DNA from: Streptomyces sp. NBC_00554
Lineage (GTDB): Bacteria > Actinomycetota > Actinomycetes > Streptomycetales > Streptomycetaceae
DNA: 64,000 nucleotides
Direction: 5' to 3'
Assembly (NCBI RefSeq): GCF_041431135.1
Contig: NZ_CP107799.1
Span: 5,828,001-5,892,000, forward strand
Shown here piece by piece: positions 1-9,065 of the stretch (the stretch's first letter is position 1; every line of letters begins with the position of its first letter). Under the pieces are notes generated by a model. That model was not told the DNA's origin. It saw only the letters and a program-made list of their open reading frames with translations, and ran no database searches. Both the position numbers and the translations under genes were made by a program.

Positions 1-134
1 AGTTCCGCCGGGCGACTCGGCGTATCGAGTTGGCGGAGTACGACGTCCTGCGACCCCCGGTGGCAGAAGAGTCCCCAGCGGACAGCAAGACGGACAAGAA
101 GAAGACGGACAAGAAGGTGGAGGCCGGAGCATGA
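1..134 (+). CDS. C-terminal end of an unidentified protein (partial)
   Basis: An open frame enters from the window edge and stops at 132-134. Its last 43 residues include RRATRRIELAEYDVL followed by a Lys/Asp/Ser-rich tail with TDKKKTDKK. The stop overlaps the ATG of the next gene (ATGA), so this is the upstream member of the hydrolase-SDR operon. An RR-T-R-rich end followed by a charged tail would suit a flavin-dependent monooxygenase, often found beside such genes, but the fragment is too short to assign and that is only a guess. Confidence 0.6.
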   Translation, partial: FRRATRRIELAEYDVLRPPVAEESPADSKTDKKKTDKKVEAGA

Positions 135-1048
135 GCCGACTGATGCATGTGTCGCACGGGCCTTACGCCCCGCCCGTGCCCGCGCGCGAGCTGACCGCCG
201 TCTCCGCCGACGGGGCGCGGCTGCACGTCGAGGTGCACGGGTCCGAGGGGATGCCCGCTGTCGTCCTCGCGCACGGCTGGACCTGTTCGACCGCCTTCTG
301 GGCGGCGCAGATCCGGGACCTCGCGGCCGACCACCGGGTCATCGCGTACGACCAGCGCGGGCACGGGCGGAGTCCCGCGAGTGACGCGTGCGGTACGGAC
401 GCGCTCGCCGACGACCTGGAGGCGGTGCTCGCGGCCACGCTCGCGCCGGGTGAGAAGGCCGTGCTCGTGGGGCACTCCATGGGCGGGATGACGTTGATGG
501 CGGCCTCGGCGCGGCCGCGTTTCCGGGAGCACACGGCGGCGGTTCTGCTGTGCAGCACGGGCAGTTCGAGGCTGGTCGCCGAATCGCGGGTGGTGCCGAT
601 ACGTGCCGGGCGGCTGCGGACCCGTATCACCAAGTCGGTTCTCGGCTCGCGGGCGCCGCTCGGGCCGGTCACGCCGCTCGCCAGGAGGATCCTCAAGTAC
701 GCGACCATGGGCCCCGGTTCGTCGCCGGGCATGGTCGACGCGTGCGCGCGGATCGTGCACGCGTGTCCGCGGCGGGTGCGGCACGCCTGGTCGGTCGTGC
801 TCGATCTGCTCGATCTCGACGACGGGGTACGGGAGTTGGCGGTGCCGACCGCTGTGGTGGTGGGTACGGCGGACCGGATGACGCCGGCCGTGCATGCGCG
901 TGCCCTGGTCGCCGCGCTGCCGAACTGTGTCGGGCTCACCGAGCTGACCGGGCTCGGGCACATGACGCCGGTGGAGGCGCCCGAGCTGGTCACCGGGCGC
1001 ATACGCGAACTGACGTCCACGTATGTACAGATCAAGGAGGGCGCATGA
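131..1048 (+). CDS. alpha/beta-fold hydrolase
   Basis: This 305-residue protein has the alpha/beta hydrolase layout. The oxyanion-hole strand is VVLAHGW (about 44-50), DQRGHGRS follows, and the nucleophile elbow is GHSMGG with Ser116. The acid probably lies in GTADRMTP and the catalytic His in TGLGHMTP near the C-terminus. No signal peptide is seen, so it is probably cytoplasmic. The start ATG overlaps the stop of the preceding gene, and its own stop overlaps the SDR start by 4 bp, which indicates translational coupling in an oxidation/hydrolysis operon. Esterase, lactonase or epoxide-hydrolase activity cannot be told apart from sequence. Confidence 0.85.
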   Translation: MSRLMHVSHGPYAPPVPARELTAVSADGARLHVEVHGSEGMPAVVLAHGWTCSTAFWAAQIRDLAADHRVIAYDQRGHGRSPASDACGTDALADDLEAVLAATLAPGEKAVLVGHSMGGMTLMAASARPRFREHTAAVLLCSTGSSRLVAESRVVPIRAGRLRTRITKSVLGSRAPLGPVTPLARRILKYATMGPGSSPGMVDACARIVHACPRRVRHAWSVVLDLLDLDDGVRELAVPTAVVVGTADRMTPAVHARALVAALPNCVGLTELTGLGHMTPVEAPELVTGRIRELTSTYVQIKEGA

Positions 1049-1929
1049 GCAGGGTGAGTCTCGAAGGGCAGGTCGCGGTCGTCACCGGAGCGGCGCGCGG
1101 TGTCGGTGAACTCCTCGCCCGCAAGCTCTCCGCGCGCGGCGCGAAGGTCGCGCTCGTCGGTCTTGAGGCGGACGAGCTCAAGCGGGTCTCCGAGCGGCTG
1201 CACGGCGAGAGCGGTCACTGGTACGCCGATGTCACCGACCACGAGGCGATGGCGCGGGTCGCCGGGGAGGTGAAGGAGCGGTTCGGGAAGGTGGACATCG
1301 TCGTCGCCAACGCCGGGGTCGCGAGCGGCGGGCCGTTCCTCGACTCCGATCCCGTGGCCTGGCGACGCGTGATCGAGGTCAACCTCATCGGCTCGGCGGT
1401 GACGGCCCGCGCCTTCCTGCCCGTACTCATGGAGAGCCGCGGGTATCTGCTCCAGATCGCCTCGCTCGCCGCGATCACGCCGGCCCCGATGATGACCGCG
1501 TACTGCGCGTCCAAGTCGGGCGTGGAGGCGTACGCGCACAGTCTGCGTGCCGAGGTCGGGTACAAGGGGGTGCGGGTCGGGGTCGGTTACCTGTCCTGGA
1601 CCGACACCGACATGGTGCGCGGGGCCGACCAGGACGAGGTGATGCGCGAACTGCGGCAGCGGCTGCCGTGGCCGGCCAACAAGACGTATCCGCTGGGTCC
1701 TGCCGTCGACCGTATCGTCGCCGGGATCGAGCGGCGGTCCAGCCATGTGTACGCGCAGTGGTGGCTGCGGGGGATGCAGGGCGTGCGCGGTTATCTGCCC
1801 GGGATCATCGCGGCGGTCGGGGAGCGGGAGATGCGGCGGTTCGAGCCGCGGCTCAAGGGTGTGGGTACGGGGCTCGTGGGGGCCGGTGGAGTGGCGGACG
1901 AGCAGGAGCGACAGGGCACCTCACCTTGA
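1045..1929 (+). CDS. short-chain dehydrogenase/reductase (SDR)
   Basis: The protein has 294 residues. The cofactor motif TGAARGVG lies at residues 14-21, NAG follows the fourth strand (VVANAGVAS), the catalytic Ser is in QIASLAAI, and YCASK supplies the Tyr and Lys. This is a classical NAD(P)-dependent SDR with a C-terminal extension of about 50 residues (WWLRGMQGVRGYLPG) that may form a membrane-associated or substrate-lid segment. The start at 1045 was chosen over longer in-frame options because an AAGGAGG ribosome site (1034-1040) sits 4 bases upstream and the start overlaps the hydrolase stop. The substrate is unknown. Confidence 0.9.
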   Translation: MSRVSLEGQVAVVTGAARGVGELLARKLSARGAKVALVGLEADELKRVSERLHGESGHWYADVTDHEAMARVAGEVKERFGKVDIVVANAGVASGGPFLDSDPVAWRRVIEVNLIGSAVTARAFLPVLMESRGYLLQIASLAAITPAPMMTAYCASKSGVEAYAHSLRAEVGYKGVRVGVGYLSWTDTDMVRGADQDEVMRELRQRLPWPANKTYPLGPAVDRIVAGIERRSSHVYAQWWLRGMQGVRGYLPGIIAAVGEREMRRFEPRLKGVGTGLVGAGGVADEQERQGTSP

Positions 1930-2050
1930 GTTATCGGTCGCGTCTCGGTCGTAGCTCACCGTGAGTTATTGATCGAAATGCGTGCTTTGTGCCCCCGTGT
2001 AAGTCTGGTCGAGCCCCGATCCCCTCACCCACAAACGGGAGTGAAACCTC

Positions 2051-2278
2051 ATGGGCATGAAGGACCAGTTCCAGGACAAGGCCGAAGAGATGAAGCAGCA
2101 GGCCAAGAAGAAGATGGGCGAGAACCAGGACGAGGCGAGCGAGCGTTCCTCGCAGCAGCGTGAGCCCGGCCGCAAGGACCGTGAGCGTGGCCAGCAGGAG
2201 CGTGAGCGTGGCCAGCAGGACACGGACCGCATGCAGCAGGAGGCTCAGGACCGCTTCGACCAGGACTACGACGTCTGA
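2051..2278 (+). CDS. small highly charged hydrophilic protein
   Basis: This 75-residue protein is almost entirely Lys, Glu, Gln, Arg and Asp. It begins MGMKDQFQDKAEEMKQQAKK and carries a short internal repeat (ERGQQ twice). The composition suggests an extended coiled or disordered stress protein; CsbD-like or hydrophilin-like proteins share this look, but I do not see a convincing CsbD consensus. It stands alone, with a strong hairpin terminator 57 bases downstream. Function unknown. Confidence 0.7.
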   Translation: MGMKDQFQDKAEEMKQQAKKKMGENQDEASERSSQQREPGRKDRERGQQERERGQQDTDRMQQEAQDRFDQDYDV

Positions 2279-2334
2279 CGTCTGAACACCTGACGTCTGA
2301 CCGTCTGGTCGTTGAGCGGCACGAGCTGTACGAA

Positions 2335-2370
2335 GAGTGGGGCGCCCTCTTGAAGGAGGGCGCCCCACTC
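2335..2370. terminator. bidirectional intrinsic terminator
   Basis: A perfect 15-bp stem (GAGTGGGGCGCCCTC and its complement) closes a 6-base loop. It lies between the end of the small hydrophilic protein gene and the convergent end of the tricorn gene, so it can serve both. Confidence 0.85.
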
Positions 2371-2420
2371 TCGCGTTGAGCGTGCGCGCTCAGCCGCGTT
2401 GAGCGTTCAGCCGCGCGCGT

Positions 2421-5400
2421 TCAGCCCCGCGGCGGCAGCTTCGGCCTCGTCCGATCCGGCACGTTCGAGTAGTCCGGCGGAGACGCCGCCGGTTGCGTGC
2501 CCAGCAGGTCCAGGGCCAGCTGCACGGCGTCGTCCAGTTGGGCGTGGCGGCCCTCCGCCCAGTCCAGGGGCGTGCGGAGGATTTCCAGGTCGGGTGTGAC
2601 GCCCTTGTTCTCGACGGACCAGCCGTACGCGTCGAACCAGGCGGCGTTCATCGGGACCGTGATCACCGTCCCGTCGCCGAGGCGGTGTCGCCCGGTCATG
2701 CCGACGACTCCGCCCCAGGTGCGCTGGCCGACGACCGGGCCCAGCTTCAGCAGCTTGAAGGCCGCGGTGATCATGTCGCCGTCGGAGGAGGTCGCTTCAT
2801 CGGCAAGGGCGACCACCGGACCGCGCGGGGCATTGGAGGCGTACGAGACCGGCTGGGCGTTGCGTGTCAGGTCCCAGCCCAGGATCCTGCGGGTCAGCTT
2901 CTCGACGACGAGTTCGCTGATGTGGCCGCCCGCGTTGCCGCGCACGTCCACGATGAGCGCGGGCCGGGACACCTCAAGGCGCAGGTCGCGGTTGAACTGG
3001 GCCCAGCCCGAGCCGCCCATGTCGGGGATGTGCAGATAGCCGCAGCGCCCGCCGCTCAACTCCCGTACGACGTCCCGGCGTTTGGCCACCCAGTCCTGGT
3101 AGCGCAGCGGCCGCTCGTCGATGAGCGGGACCACGGCGACCCGGCGTGACCGTCCCTCGCCCTCCGCCGGTGTGAACGTCAGCTCCACCGTCGTACCGCC
3201 CGCTCCCGCCAGCAGCGGATACGGGCCTGTGACCGGGTCCACCGGCCGTCCGTCGACGTGCGTGAGCACCGCGCCCTCGCGGATGCCCGTGCCGGCCAGC
3301 GGTGAACGGGCCTTGGAGTCCGAGGAGTCGCCGGGGAGGATCCGCTTGAGCATCCAACTCCCGTCCCGGCGGACGAAGTTGGCGCCGAGGAGGCCCTGCC
3401 AGCGCTGGTAGTGCGCCGGGCCCTCGTTGCGGCGGGCCGCGGAGACGTAGGCGTGCGAGGTGCCCAGTTCGCCCAGCACCTCGCGGAGCAGATCCGCGAA
3501 CTCGTCCGGGGACGCGACCCGTTCGACCAGCGGGCGGTACTGGTCGAGCACCGCGTCCCAGTCGATGCCGCACATGTGCGGCTCCCAGTAGAACGCGCGG
3601 ATGATGCGGCCCGCCTCCTCGTAGGCCTGGCGCCACTCGGCGGGCGGGTCCGCCTCGTGCAGGATGCGGCGCAGGTCGATCCAGACGGTGGAGTCGCCGT
3701 CGCCGGACTCGGTGGAGGGGACCGCGCGCAGGTCGCCCTCGTCGACCACGACAAGCCGGCTGCCGTCGCCGCTCACCGCGAACCAGTCAAGATGGTCGAC
3801 GAGTTCGGACTTCTTCGCCTTGGCGATGTTGAAGTACTCGAGGGTGGGTCGGCCGGAGGTGTCGTCGGGGTTGGCGAAGGTCTCGCCGAGCGCGCCCGAG
3901 ATCGGCCAGCGCAGCCACACGAGGCCGCCGCCCGAGACCGGGTACAGCGCCGAGTACTTGGAGGCGGTGACCGGGAACGGCGTGACCCGGCTCTCCAGGC
4001 CCTCGACCTCGACGGTCACCGTGCTGCCGTCGCCGGTCTCGTCCTCGACCGGGTCCAGGCCCCCGGCGACCGGCCGCCCGTCGGGGTTCAGCGCGAAGGG
4101 CGAGGGCGTCGCGGACGACAGGGGCACCAGGTAGGGCCGGCAGCCGAGCGGGAAGGACAGGTCCCCGGTGTGGACGTCGTACACCGGGTCGAAGCCGCGC
4201 CAGGACAGGAAGGCCAGATAGCGGCCGTCGCTGGTGAACACCGGATTCTCGTCCTCGAAGCGGCCGTTCGTGACGTCGACGATCAACCGGTCCTTTATCC
4301 GCGCCATCTTGATCTGGCGCAGCGAGCGGCCGATCCCGGGATGCGCCCAGGTCAGCCAGGCCCCGTCCGGCGAGAAGACGAGATCGCGCACCGGTCCGTT
4401 GATGGACCGGATGAGTTCGATGACCTCACCTCCCCCAGACTTCGTCCGGGAGGTGCCCCCAGACTCCTCGGACGCGTCCAGGACCAGCAGCCGTCCGTCG
4501 TTCGAAGCGATCGCGAGGCGCTCGCCCTGCGGGTCCGAGACCATTTCCTGTACGCGGCCCAGTTCGCCGGAGGCCAGGCGGCGCGGTTCGCGTTCGCCGC
4601 TCGCGCGCGGGAGGTAGGCGATCTCGACGGCGTCCTCGCCGTCCGCGTCGGTGACGTAGGCGACCTGGCCGCCGGAGCCGAGCATCTCGGGGAGCCGGAC
4701 CCGTACGCCGGGGGTGTCCGCGATGGTGCGTGCGGGGCCGTCGCGGTGGGTGAGCCAGTACAGGCTGCCGCGTACGACGACGGCGCTTGCCCGGCCCGTC
4801 TCGTCCACGGAGATGCTGTCGACGTGCTGGGCGGCCGGCACCTGGTACGTACGGCGTCCCGCGCGCGGACCGCCGAGCCGGACGTCGAGACGACGCGGGA
4901 CCGAGTTGACGGACAGGTCGTCGACGATCCACAGGTCGCCCGCGCACTGGTAGACGACCCGGGTGCCGTCGCTCGACGCGTGCCGGGCGTAGTACGCGTC
5001 GTGGTCGGTGTGGCGGCGCAGGTCGGAGCCGTCGTACGCGCACGAGTAGAGGTTCCCGACGCCTTCGTGGTCGGAGAGGAACGCGATCCGGCCGCCGACG
5101 AACATGGGGGTGTCGAGGTGGCCTTCGAGGTCGGCGAGGAGGCGTCTGCCGTGCAGCCAGAGCCGTCCTGTCGCGCCGCCGCGGTAGCGCTTCCAGGCGG
5201 CCGGTTCGTGCGGCGGGGTGCCGGTGAGCAGCAGGGTCTGGCGCTCGCCGCCGATGTCGGCGACCGCGATGTCGGAGACCGGGCCCCAGGGGAGCTTGCC
5301 GCCGGGGTCGCCGTTGGTGGGGACGCTGTAGGCCCAGGTGAAGTACGAGAAGGGCTGGCCGTGCGAGGCGACGGCGAGGATGTCGCCGTCGGGGGACCAG

Positions 5401-5717
5401 CCGCAGACCTGGGTGTCGGCGCTGCCCCAGTAGGTGAGCCGTTTGCCGGGGCCGCCGTCCACCGGCGCGAGATGGATCTCCGGGGCGATGCTGCGCCAGC
5501 TCGTGTACGCGATGTGGCGGCCGTCGGGGGAGAAGCGGGGGTGGCCGACCTTGGTGCGGTCGACGGTGAGGCGCCAGGCGCGGCCCGGGCCGTCGAGGGG
5601 GGCCACCCACAGGTCGTCCTCGGCCGCGAAGCACAGCCGGTCGCCGCTGAGGTGCGGGAAGCGCAGGTATCCGGGGGCGTGTTCCCCGGGGGTCGCGTTC
5701 TCGTACTCGTCGCTCAC
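2421..5717 (-). CDS. tricorn protease homologue (S41 family)
   Basis: A 1098-residue protein matching the size of tricorn core proteases. The N-terminal 650 or so residues form beta-propeller repeats (FSPDGRHIAYTS, WSPDGDILAVAS, FTSDGRYLAFLS). A C1 helical segment follows, then a PDZ domain (GIREGAVLTHVDGRPV) and the S41 catalytic core. The catalytic His is expected in GTSHAYVSAA and the nucleophile Ser in DEATSSDGDM. The family degrades proteasome-type peptide products to smaller peptides in the cytosol, and no signal peptide is seen here. The GTG start at 5717 was chosen because the propeller begins shortly after. It is divergent from the TetR gene and shares its control region. Confidence 0.92.
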   Translation of the reverse strand: MSDEYENATPGEHAPGYLRFPHLSGDRLCFAAEDDLWVAPLDGPGRAWRLTVDRTKVGHPRFSPDGRHIAYTSWRSIAPEIHLAPVDGGPGKRLTYWGSADTQVCGWSPDGDILAVASHGQPFSYFTWAYSVPTNGDPGGKLPWGPVSDIAVADIGGERQTLLLTGTPPHEPAAWKRYRGGATGRLWLHGRRLLADLEGHLDTPMFVGGRIAFLSDHEGVGNLYSCAYDGSDLRRHTDHDAYYARHASSDGTRVVYQCAGDLWIVDDLSVNSVPRRLDVRLGGPRAGRRTYQVPAAQHVDSISVDETGRASAVVVRGSLYWLTHRDGPARTIADTPGVRVRLPEMLGSGGQVAYVTDADGEDAVEIAYLPRASGEREPRRLASGELGRVQEMVSDPQGERLAIASNDGRLLVLDASEESGGTSRTKSGGGEVIELIRSINGPVRDLVFSPDGAWLTWAHPGIGRSLRQIKMARIKDRLIVDVTNGRFEDENPVFTSDGRYLAFLSWRGFDPVYDVHTGDLSFPLGCRPYLVPLSSATPSPFALNPDGRPVAGGLDPVEDETGDGSTVTVEVEGLESRVTPFPVTASKYSALYPVSGGGLVWLRWPISGALGETFANPDDTSGRPTLEYFNIAKAKKSELVDHLDWFAVSGDGSRLVVVDEGDLRAVPSTESGDGDSTVWIDLRRILHEADPPAEWRQAYEEAGRIIRAFYWEPHMCGIDWDAVLDQYRPLVERVASPDEFADLLREVLGELGTSHAYVSAARRNEGPAHYQRWQGLLGANFVRRDGSWMLKRILPGDSSDSKARSPLAGTGIREGAVLTHVDGRPVDPVTGPYPLLAGAGGTTVELTFTPAEGEGRSRRVAVVPLIDERPLRYQDWVAKRRDVVRELSGGRCGYLHIPDMGGSGWAQFNRDLRLEVSRPALIVDVRGNAGGHISELVVEKLTRRILGWDLTRNAQPVSYASNAPRGPVVALADEATSSDGDMITAAFKLLKLGPVVGQRTWGGVVGMTGRHRLGDGTVITVPMNAAWFDAYGWSVENKGVTPDLEILRTPLDWAEGRHAQLDDAVQLALDLLGTQPAASPPDYSNVPDRTRPKLPPRG

Positions 5718-5809
5718 CTACCCATGCTTTTCCGCTGGGAGGGCCTCGGCAACTTGTGCGTGGGTGTCGATTGCGGGGTTGAGCCGAAGACTCGTGACAC
5801 AGGACACGT

Positions 5810-5824
5810 ACGAAACGGTTTCGT
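5810..5824. promoter_or_regulatory. candidate TetR operator
   Basis: A perfect inverted repeat ACGAAAC-G-GTTTCGT lies in the 200-bp divergent region between the tricorn gene and the TetR gene. A possible -10 (TATCTT, 5842-5847) lies downstream, so the repeat would overlap the -35 region of the rightward promoter. The direct repeat GTACGAAG (near 5855 and 5869) lies between it and the gene. Binding by the adjacent TetR protein is inferred from position and symmetry. Confidence 0.55.
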
Positions 5825-5915
5825 TTCGCTCGCTCTCAGGGTATCTTCAGAGACGTACGAAGGCGATGTACGAAGATGACGCATGAAGCCGTCGGAGCAG
5901 GAGAAGGTGAGTGGG

Positions 5916-6503
5916 ATGACTGAAGCCGCAACGGTGCGACGCAGTCGGATCACGCCCGAGCGTGAGGCCGAGCTGTACACGGCTGTGCTCGATCTGCTCC
6001 GGGAAGTCGGCTATGACGCCCTGACCATGGACGCCGTCGCCGCCCGCACCAAGTCGAGCAAGGCCACCCTCTACCGCCAGTGGGGTGGCAAGGCCGAGCT
6101 CGTGGCCAGGGCGATGCGGCACCAGAAGCGGGGTCACGCCGATGTCGACACCGGTTCCCTGCGGGGCGACTTCCACGCGATGGTGACCCGTGACGACGAC
6201 TGCCACATGGAGCAGAACTCCGCGCTGATGCGGAGTCTCGCCATGGCGATGCACGCGAACCCCGATCTCCTGCGCGCCTTCCGGGAGTTGCTCATCGAGC
6301 CGGAGGTGGCGGAGATGCGGCGCGTGCTGCAACGCGCCGTCGACCGGGGCGAGATCCGTCCGGACAACCCCGCGATCGACTACGTGATGCACATGATGAT
6401 CGGTGGTTTCGCGGCCCGCACCATGATCGACGAGCTGCCGCCGACCCAGGACTTCCTCACCTCGTACGTCGACGCAGTGGTCCTTCCCGCCCTCTGCGCC
6501 TGA
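5916..6503 (+). CDS. TetR/AcrR family transcriptional regulator
   Basis: From the chosen start the protein has 195 residues. An N-terminal HTH (LTMDAVAARTKSSKATLYRQW) is typical of TetR regulators, with a C-terminal ligand domain of the TetR_C type. I chose ATG 5916 because GGAGAAGG (5900-5907) is ideally spaced; an in-frame ATG at 5883 would add 11 residues but has no good ribosome site. It lies 147 bp upstream of an MMPL exporter in the same direction, the usual layout for a repressor of a drug or lipid exporter. A perfect inverted repeat sits in its promoter, so autoregulation is likely. Confidence 0.9.
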   Translation: MTEAATVRRSRITPEREAELYTAVLDLLREVGYDALTMDAVAARTKSSKATLYRQWGGKAELVARAMRHQKRGHADVDTGSLRGDFHAMVTRDDDCHMEQNSALMRSLAMAMHANPDLLRAFRELLIEPEVAEMRRVLQRAVDRGEIRPDNPAIDYVMHMMIGGFAARTMIDELPPTQDFLTSYVDAVVLPALCA

Positions 6504-6650
6504 ACCCTCAGCCCTCCCCGAAATCCCTTCCATCGCACCTGACGCGACCGCTCACGTCGTCGGGCTGATCCCCCCTGCCCTCCCCCGTTCCCCAGCGGGT
6601 GATCGCACCAGCCCCTTGCCATCCAACGACCTGACCGGGAGTACGCCCTC

Positions 6651-8867
6651 GTGGCTACATTTCTCTATAAACTCGGCCGACTCGCCTTCAGGCGACGGCA
6701 CTTCGTCGCCCTGATCTGGGTTGCGCTGCTGACGCTCGCGGGCGTCGGCGCGGCAAGCGCACCCGCCGCGGGCACCAGTTCGTTCTCGATACCGGGCACC
6801 GAGGCGCAGAAGGCCTTCGACCTGCTGGAACAGCGCAACCCCGGCATGAGCGCCGACGGAGCGACCGCACGCGTCGTCTTCAAGGCGCCCAGCGGCGAGA
6901 AGATGGCGGACGCGGCCAACAAGGCGACCGTCGAGAAGACCGTCGAGGCACTCGGCGACGGCTCCGAAGTCACCTCCGTGACCGACCCGTACAAGGCCAA
7001 GTCGATCTCCGACGACGGGACGGTCGCGTACGCGCAGGTCTCCTACAAGGTCTCCGGCATGGAGTTGAAGGACTCCTCGAAGGAGGCCCTGGAGGACGCG
7101 GCGAAGGAAGCGCAGGCCGGCGGGATGACCGTCGAGATCGGCGGTGACGCGCTCCAGGCGACGCCCGAAACCGGGTCCACCGAGATCATCGGTATCGCGG
7201 TCGCCGCGGTCGTCCTCGTCATCACCTTCGGCTCGCTGATCGCGGCCGGGCTGCCGCTACTGACCGCGCTGATCGGCGTGGGCATCGGCATCTCGACCAT
7301 CACAGCCCTGGCGAAGGCGCTCGACCTCGGCACCACCACCTCCACGCTCGCGATGATGATCGGCCTTGCGGTCGGTATCGACTACGCGCTGTTCATCGTC
7401 TCGCGCTATCGAGCTGAACTGGCCGAGGGCCGCGAACGCGAGGAAGCGGCCGGACGGGCCGTCGGCACGGCGGGCTCGGCGGTGGTCTTCGCGGGCCTGA
7501 CGGTCGTCATCGCGCTGGTCGGGCTGTCGGTCGTGAACATCCCGGTGCTGACGAAGATGGGTATCGCGGCGGCCGGCACGGTCGTGATCGCGGTACTGAT
7601 CGCCCTCACCCTGATCCCGGCGATGCTCGGCTACGCCGGCAAGAAGGTCCAGCCCGCGGGCAAGAAGAGCAAGCTGCTCGGCGGGGGCCGGGCAGCCAAG
7701 AAGGAGGGCAAGCCCAACATGGGCACCCGCTGGGCGAGCTTCGTCGTACGCCGTCCGGTGGCCGTCCTGCTCTTCGGTGTCGTCGCGCTCGGCGCCGCCG
7801 CGATCCCGGCGGCCTCGCTCGAACTGGGCCTGGGCGACGACGGTTCGCAGCCCACGTCCACGACCCAGCGCCGGGCGTACGACACGCTGTCCGACGGCTT
7901 CGGCCCCGGTTTCAACGGCCCGCTGATGATCGTCGCGGACGTGAAGGCGAGCGACGACCCGGACGCCGCCGTCACCACGGTGACCGACCGGATCAAGGGT
8001 CTCGACGACGTCGTGTCGGTGACTCCCTCGCCGCTCAACGAGGCCGGGGACACCGCGACGATCACCGTGATCCCGGACTCCAAGCCCTCCTCGATCACCA
8101 CCGAGGACCTGGTGCACGCCATCCGCGGCGAGGCCGGCGACATCAAGGCGGACACCGGCGCGGAGGTGCTGGTCACCGGCACCACGGCGATGAACATCGA
8201 CTTCTCGCAGAAGCTCAACGACGCGCTGCTCCCGTACCTGGCGCTGGTCGTCGGCCTGGCCTTCCTGCTCCTGATCGTGGTCTTCCGCTCGATCCTGGTC
8301 CCGCTGAAGGCGGCCCTCGGCTTCCTGCTCTCGGTGATGGCCGCGCTCGGCGCAGTCGTCGCGGTCTTCCAGTGGGGCTGGCTCGCCGGCCTGCTGGGCG
8401 TCGAGGAGACCGGCCCGATCATGTCGATGATGCCGATCTTCATGGTGGGCGTCGTCTTCGGACTCGCCATGGACTACGAGGTCTTCCTCGTGACCCGCAT
8501 GCGCGAGGCGTACGTCCACGGCGAGAAGCCCAACCAGGCGATCGTCACCGGCTTCAACCACGGCGCCCGCGTCGTGACCGCCGCCGCCGTCATCATGATG
8601 GCCGTCTTCGGAGGCTTCATCGGCTCCACCGAGTCGATGATCAAGATGATCGGCTTCGGCCTCGCGATCGCCGTCTTCTTCGACGCGTTCGTGGTCCGCA
8701 TGGCGATCGTCCCGGCGGTGCTCTCCCTGCTCGGCAAGAAGGCCTGGTGGCTGCCGAAGTGGCTGGACCGCGCCCTCCCGAACGTCGACGTCGAGGGCGA
8801 GGGGCTGCGCAAGCTGGACGAGGAACGGCGCGGCAAGGACGAGGACCGGGAGCTGGTACAGGTCTGA
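6651..8867 (+). CDS. MMPL family RND-type transporter
   Basis: This 738-residue inner-membrane protein has about 12 membrane segments in two halves, each with a large external loop after the first helix. The conserved Asp-Tyr motifs that carry protons in this family are present in both halves (VGIDYALFIVSRYR and FGLAMDYEVFLVTR). The family exports lipids, pigments or drugs using proton motive force. It starts at a GTG and ends before a strong terminator. It is the likely target of the upstream TetR regulator; the substrate cannot be predicted. Confidence 0.92.
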   Translation: MATFLYKLGRLAFRRRHFVALIWVALLTLAGVGAASAPAAGTSSFSIPGTEAQKAFDLLEQRNPGMSADGATARVVFKAPSGEKMADAANKATVEKTVEALGDGSEVTSVTDPYKAKSISDDGTVAYAQVSYKVSGMELKDSSKEALEDAAKEAQAGGMTVEIGGDALQATPETGSTEIIGIAVAAVVLVITFGSLIAAGLPLLTALIGVGIGISTITALAKALDLGTTTSTLAMMIGLAVGIDYALFIVSRYRAELAEGREREEAAGRAVGTAGSAVVFAGLTVVIALVGLSVVNIPVLTKMGIAAAGTVVIAVLIALTLIPAMLGYAGKKVQPAGKKSKLLGGGRAAKKEGKPNMGTRWASFVVRRPVAVLLFGVVALGAAAIPAASLELGLGDDGSQPTSTTQRRAYDTLSDGFGPGFNGPLMIVADVKASDDPDAAVTTVTDRIKGLDDVVSVTPSPLNEAGDTATITVIPDSKPSSITTEDLVHAIRGEAGDIKADTGAEVLVTGTTAMNIDFSQKLNDALLPYLALVVGLAFLLLIVVFRSILVPLKAALGFLLSVMAALGAVVAVFQWGWLAGLLGVEETGPIMSMMPIFMVGVVFGLAMDYEVFLVTRMREAYVHGEKPNQAIVTGFNHGARVVTAAAVIMMAVFGGFIGSTESMIKMIGFGLAIAVFFDAFVVRMAIVPAVLSLLGKKAWWLPKWLDRALPNVDVEGEGLRKLDEERRGKDEDRELVQV

Positions 8868-8882
8868 TCCTCGGCTGAACCG

Positions 8883-8920
8883 ACAGGGCGCCCCACGTAT
8901 CTGTGGGGCGCCCTGTTTGT
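8883..8920 (+). terminator. intrinsic terminator after the MMPL gene
   Basis: A perfect 14-bp stem (ACAGGGCGCCCCAC, 8883-8896, and its complement, 8903-8916) with a 6-base loop is followed by TTTGT. It lies 15 bases past the MMPL stop. Confidence 0.85.
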
Positions 8921-9065
8921 CACTGCTCCTGTCAGGCCGGTTCCTTGGCGAAGACGAATGGCTCAGGGAGTCGGACAGTCCGGATGTTTCCGGTCAACGC
9001 GCGAGATTCTCGATAACCTCCTTCTGCGCACGAAGACTTGGGCCATGGACTGGTGAGGGACACAG

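Noticed and set aside
163..1746. Long minus-strand open frame opposite the hydrolase and SDR genes
   Set aside because: Arg/His/Pro/Gly-rich translation typical of the complement of high-GC genes; the plus-strand proteins carry clear catalytic motifs.
3411..5879. 822-codon plus-strand frame opposite the tricorn gene
   Set aside because: Composition is antisense-like (Val/Arg/Asp/Gly), no recognisable domain, and the tricorn protease is unmistakable on the other strand.
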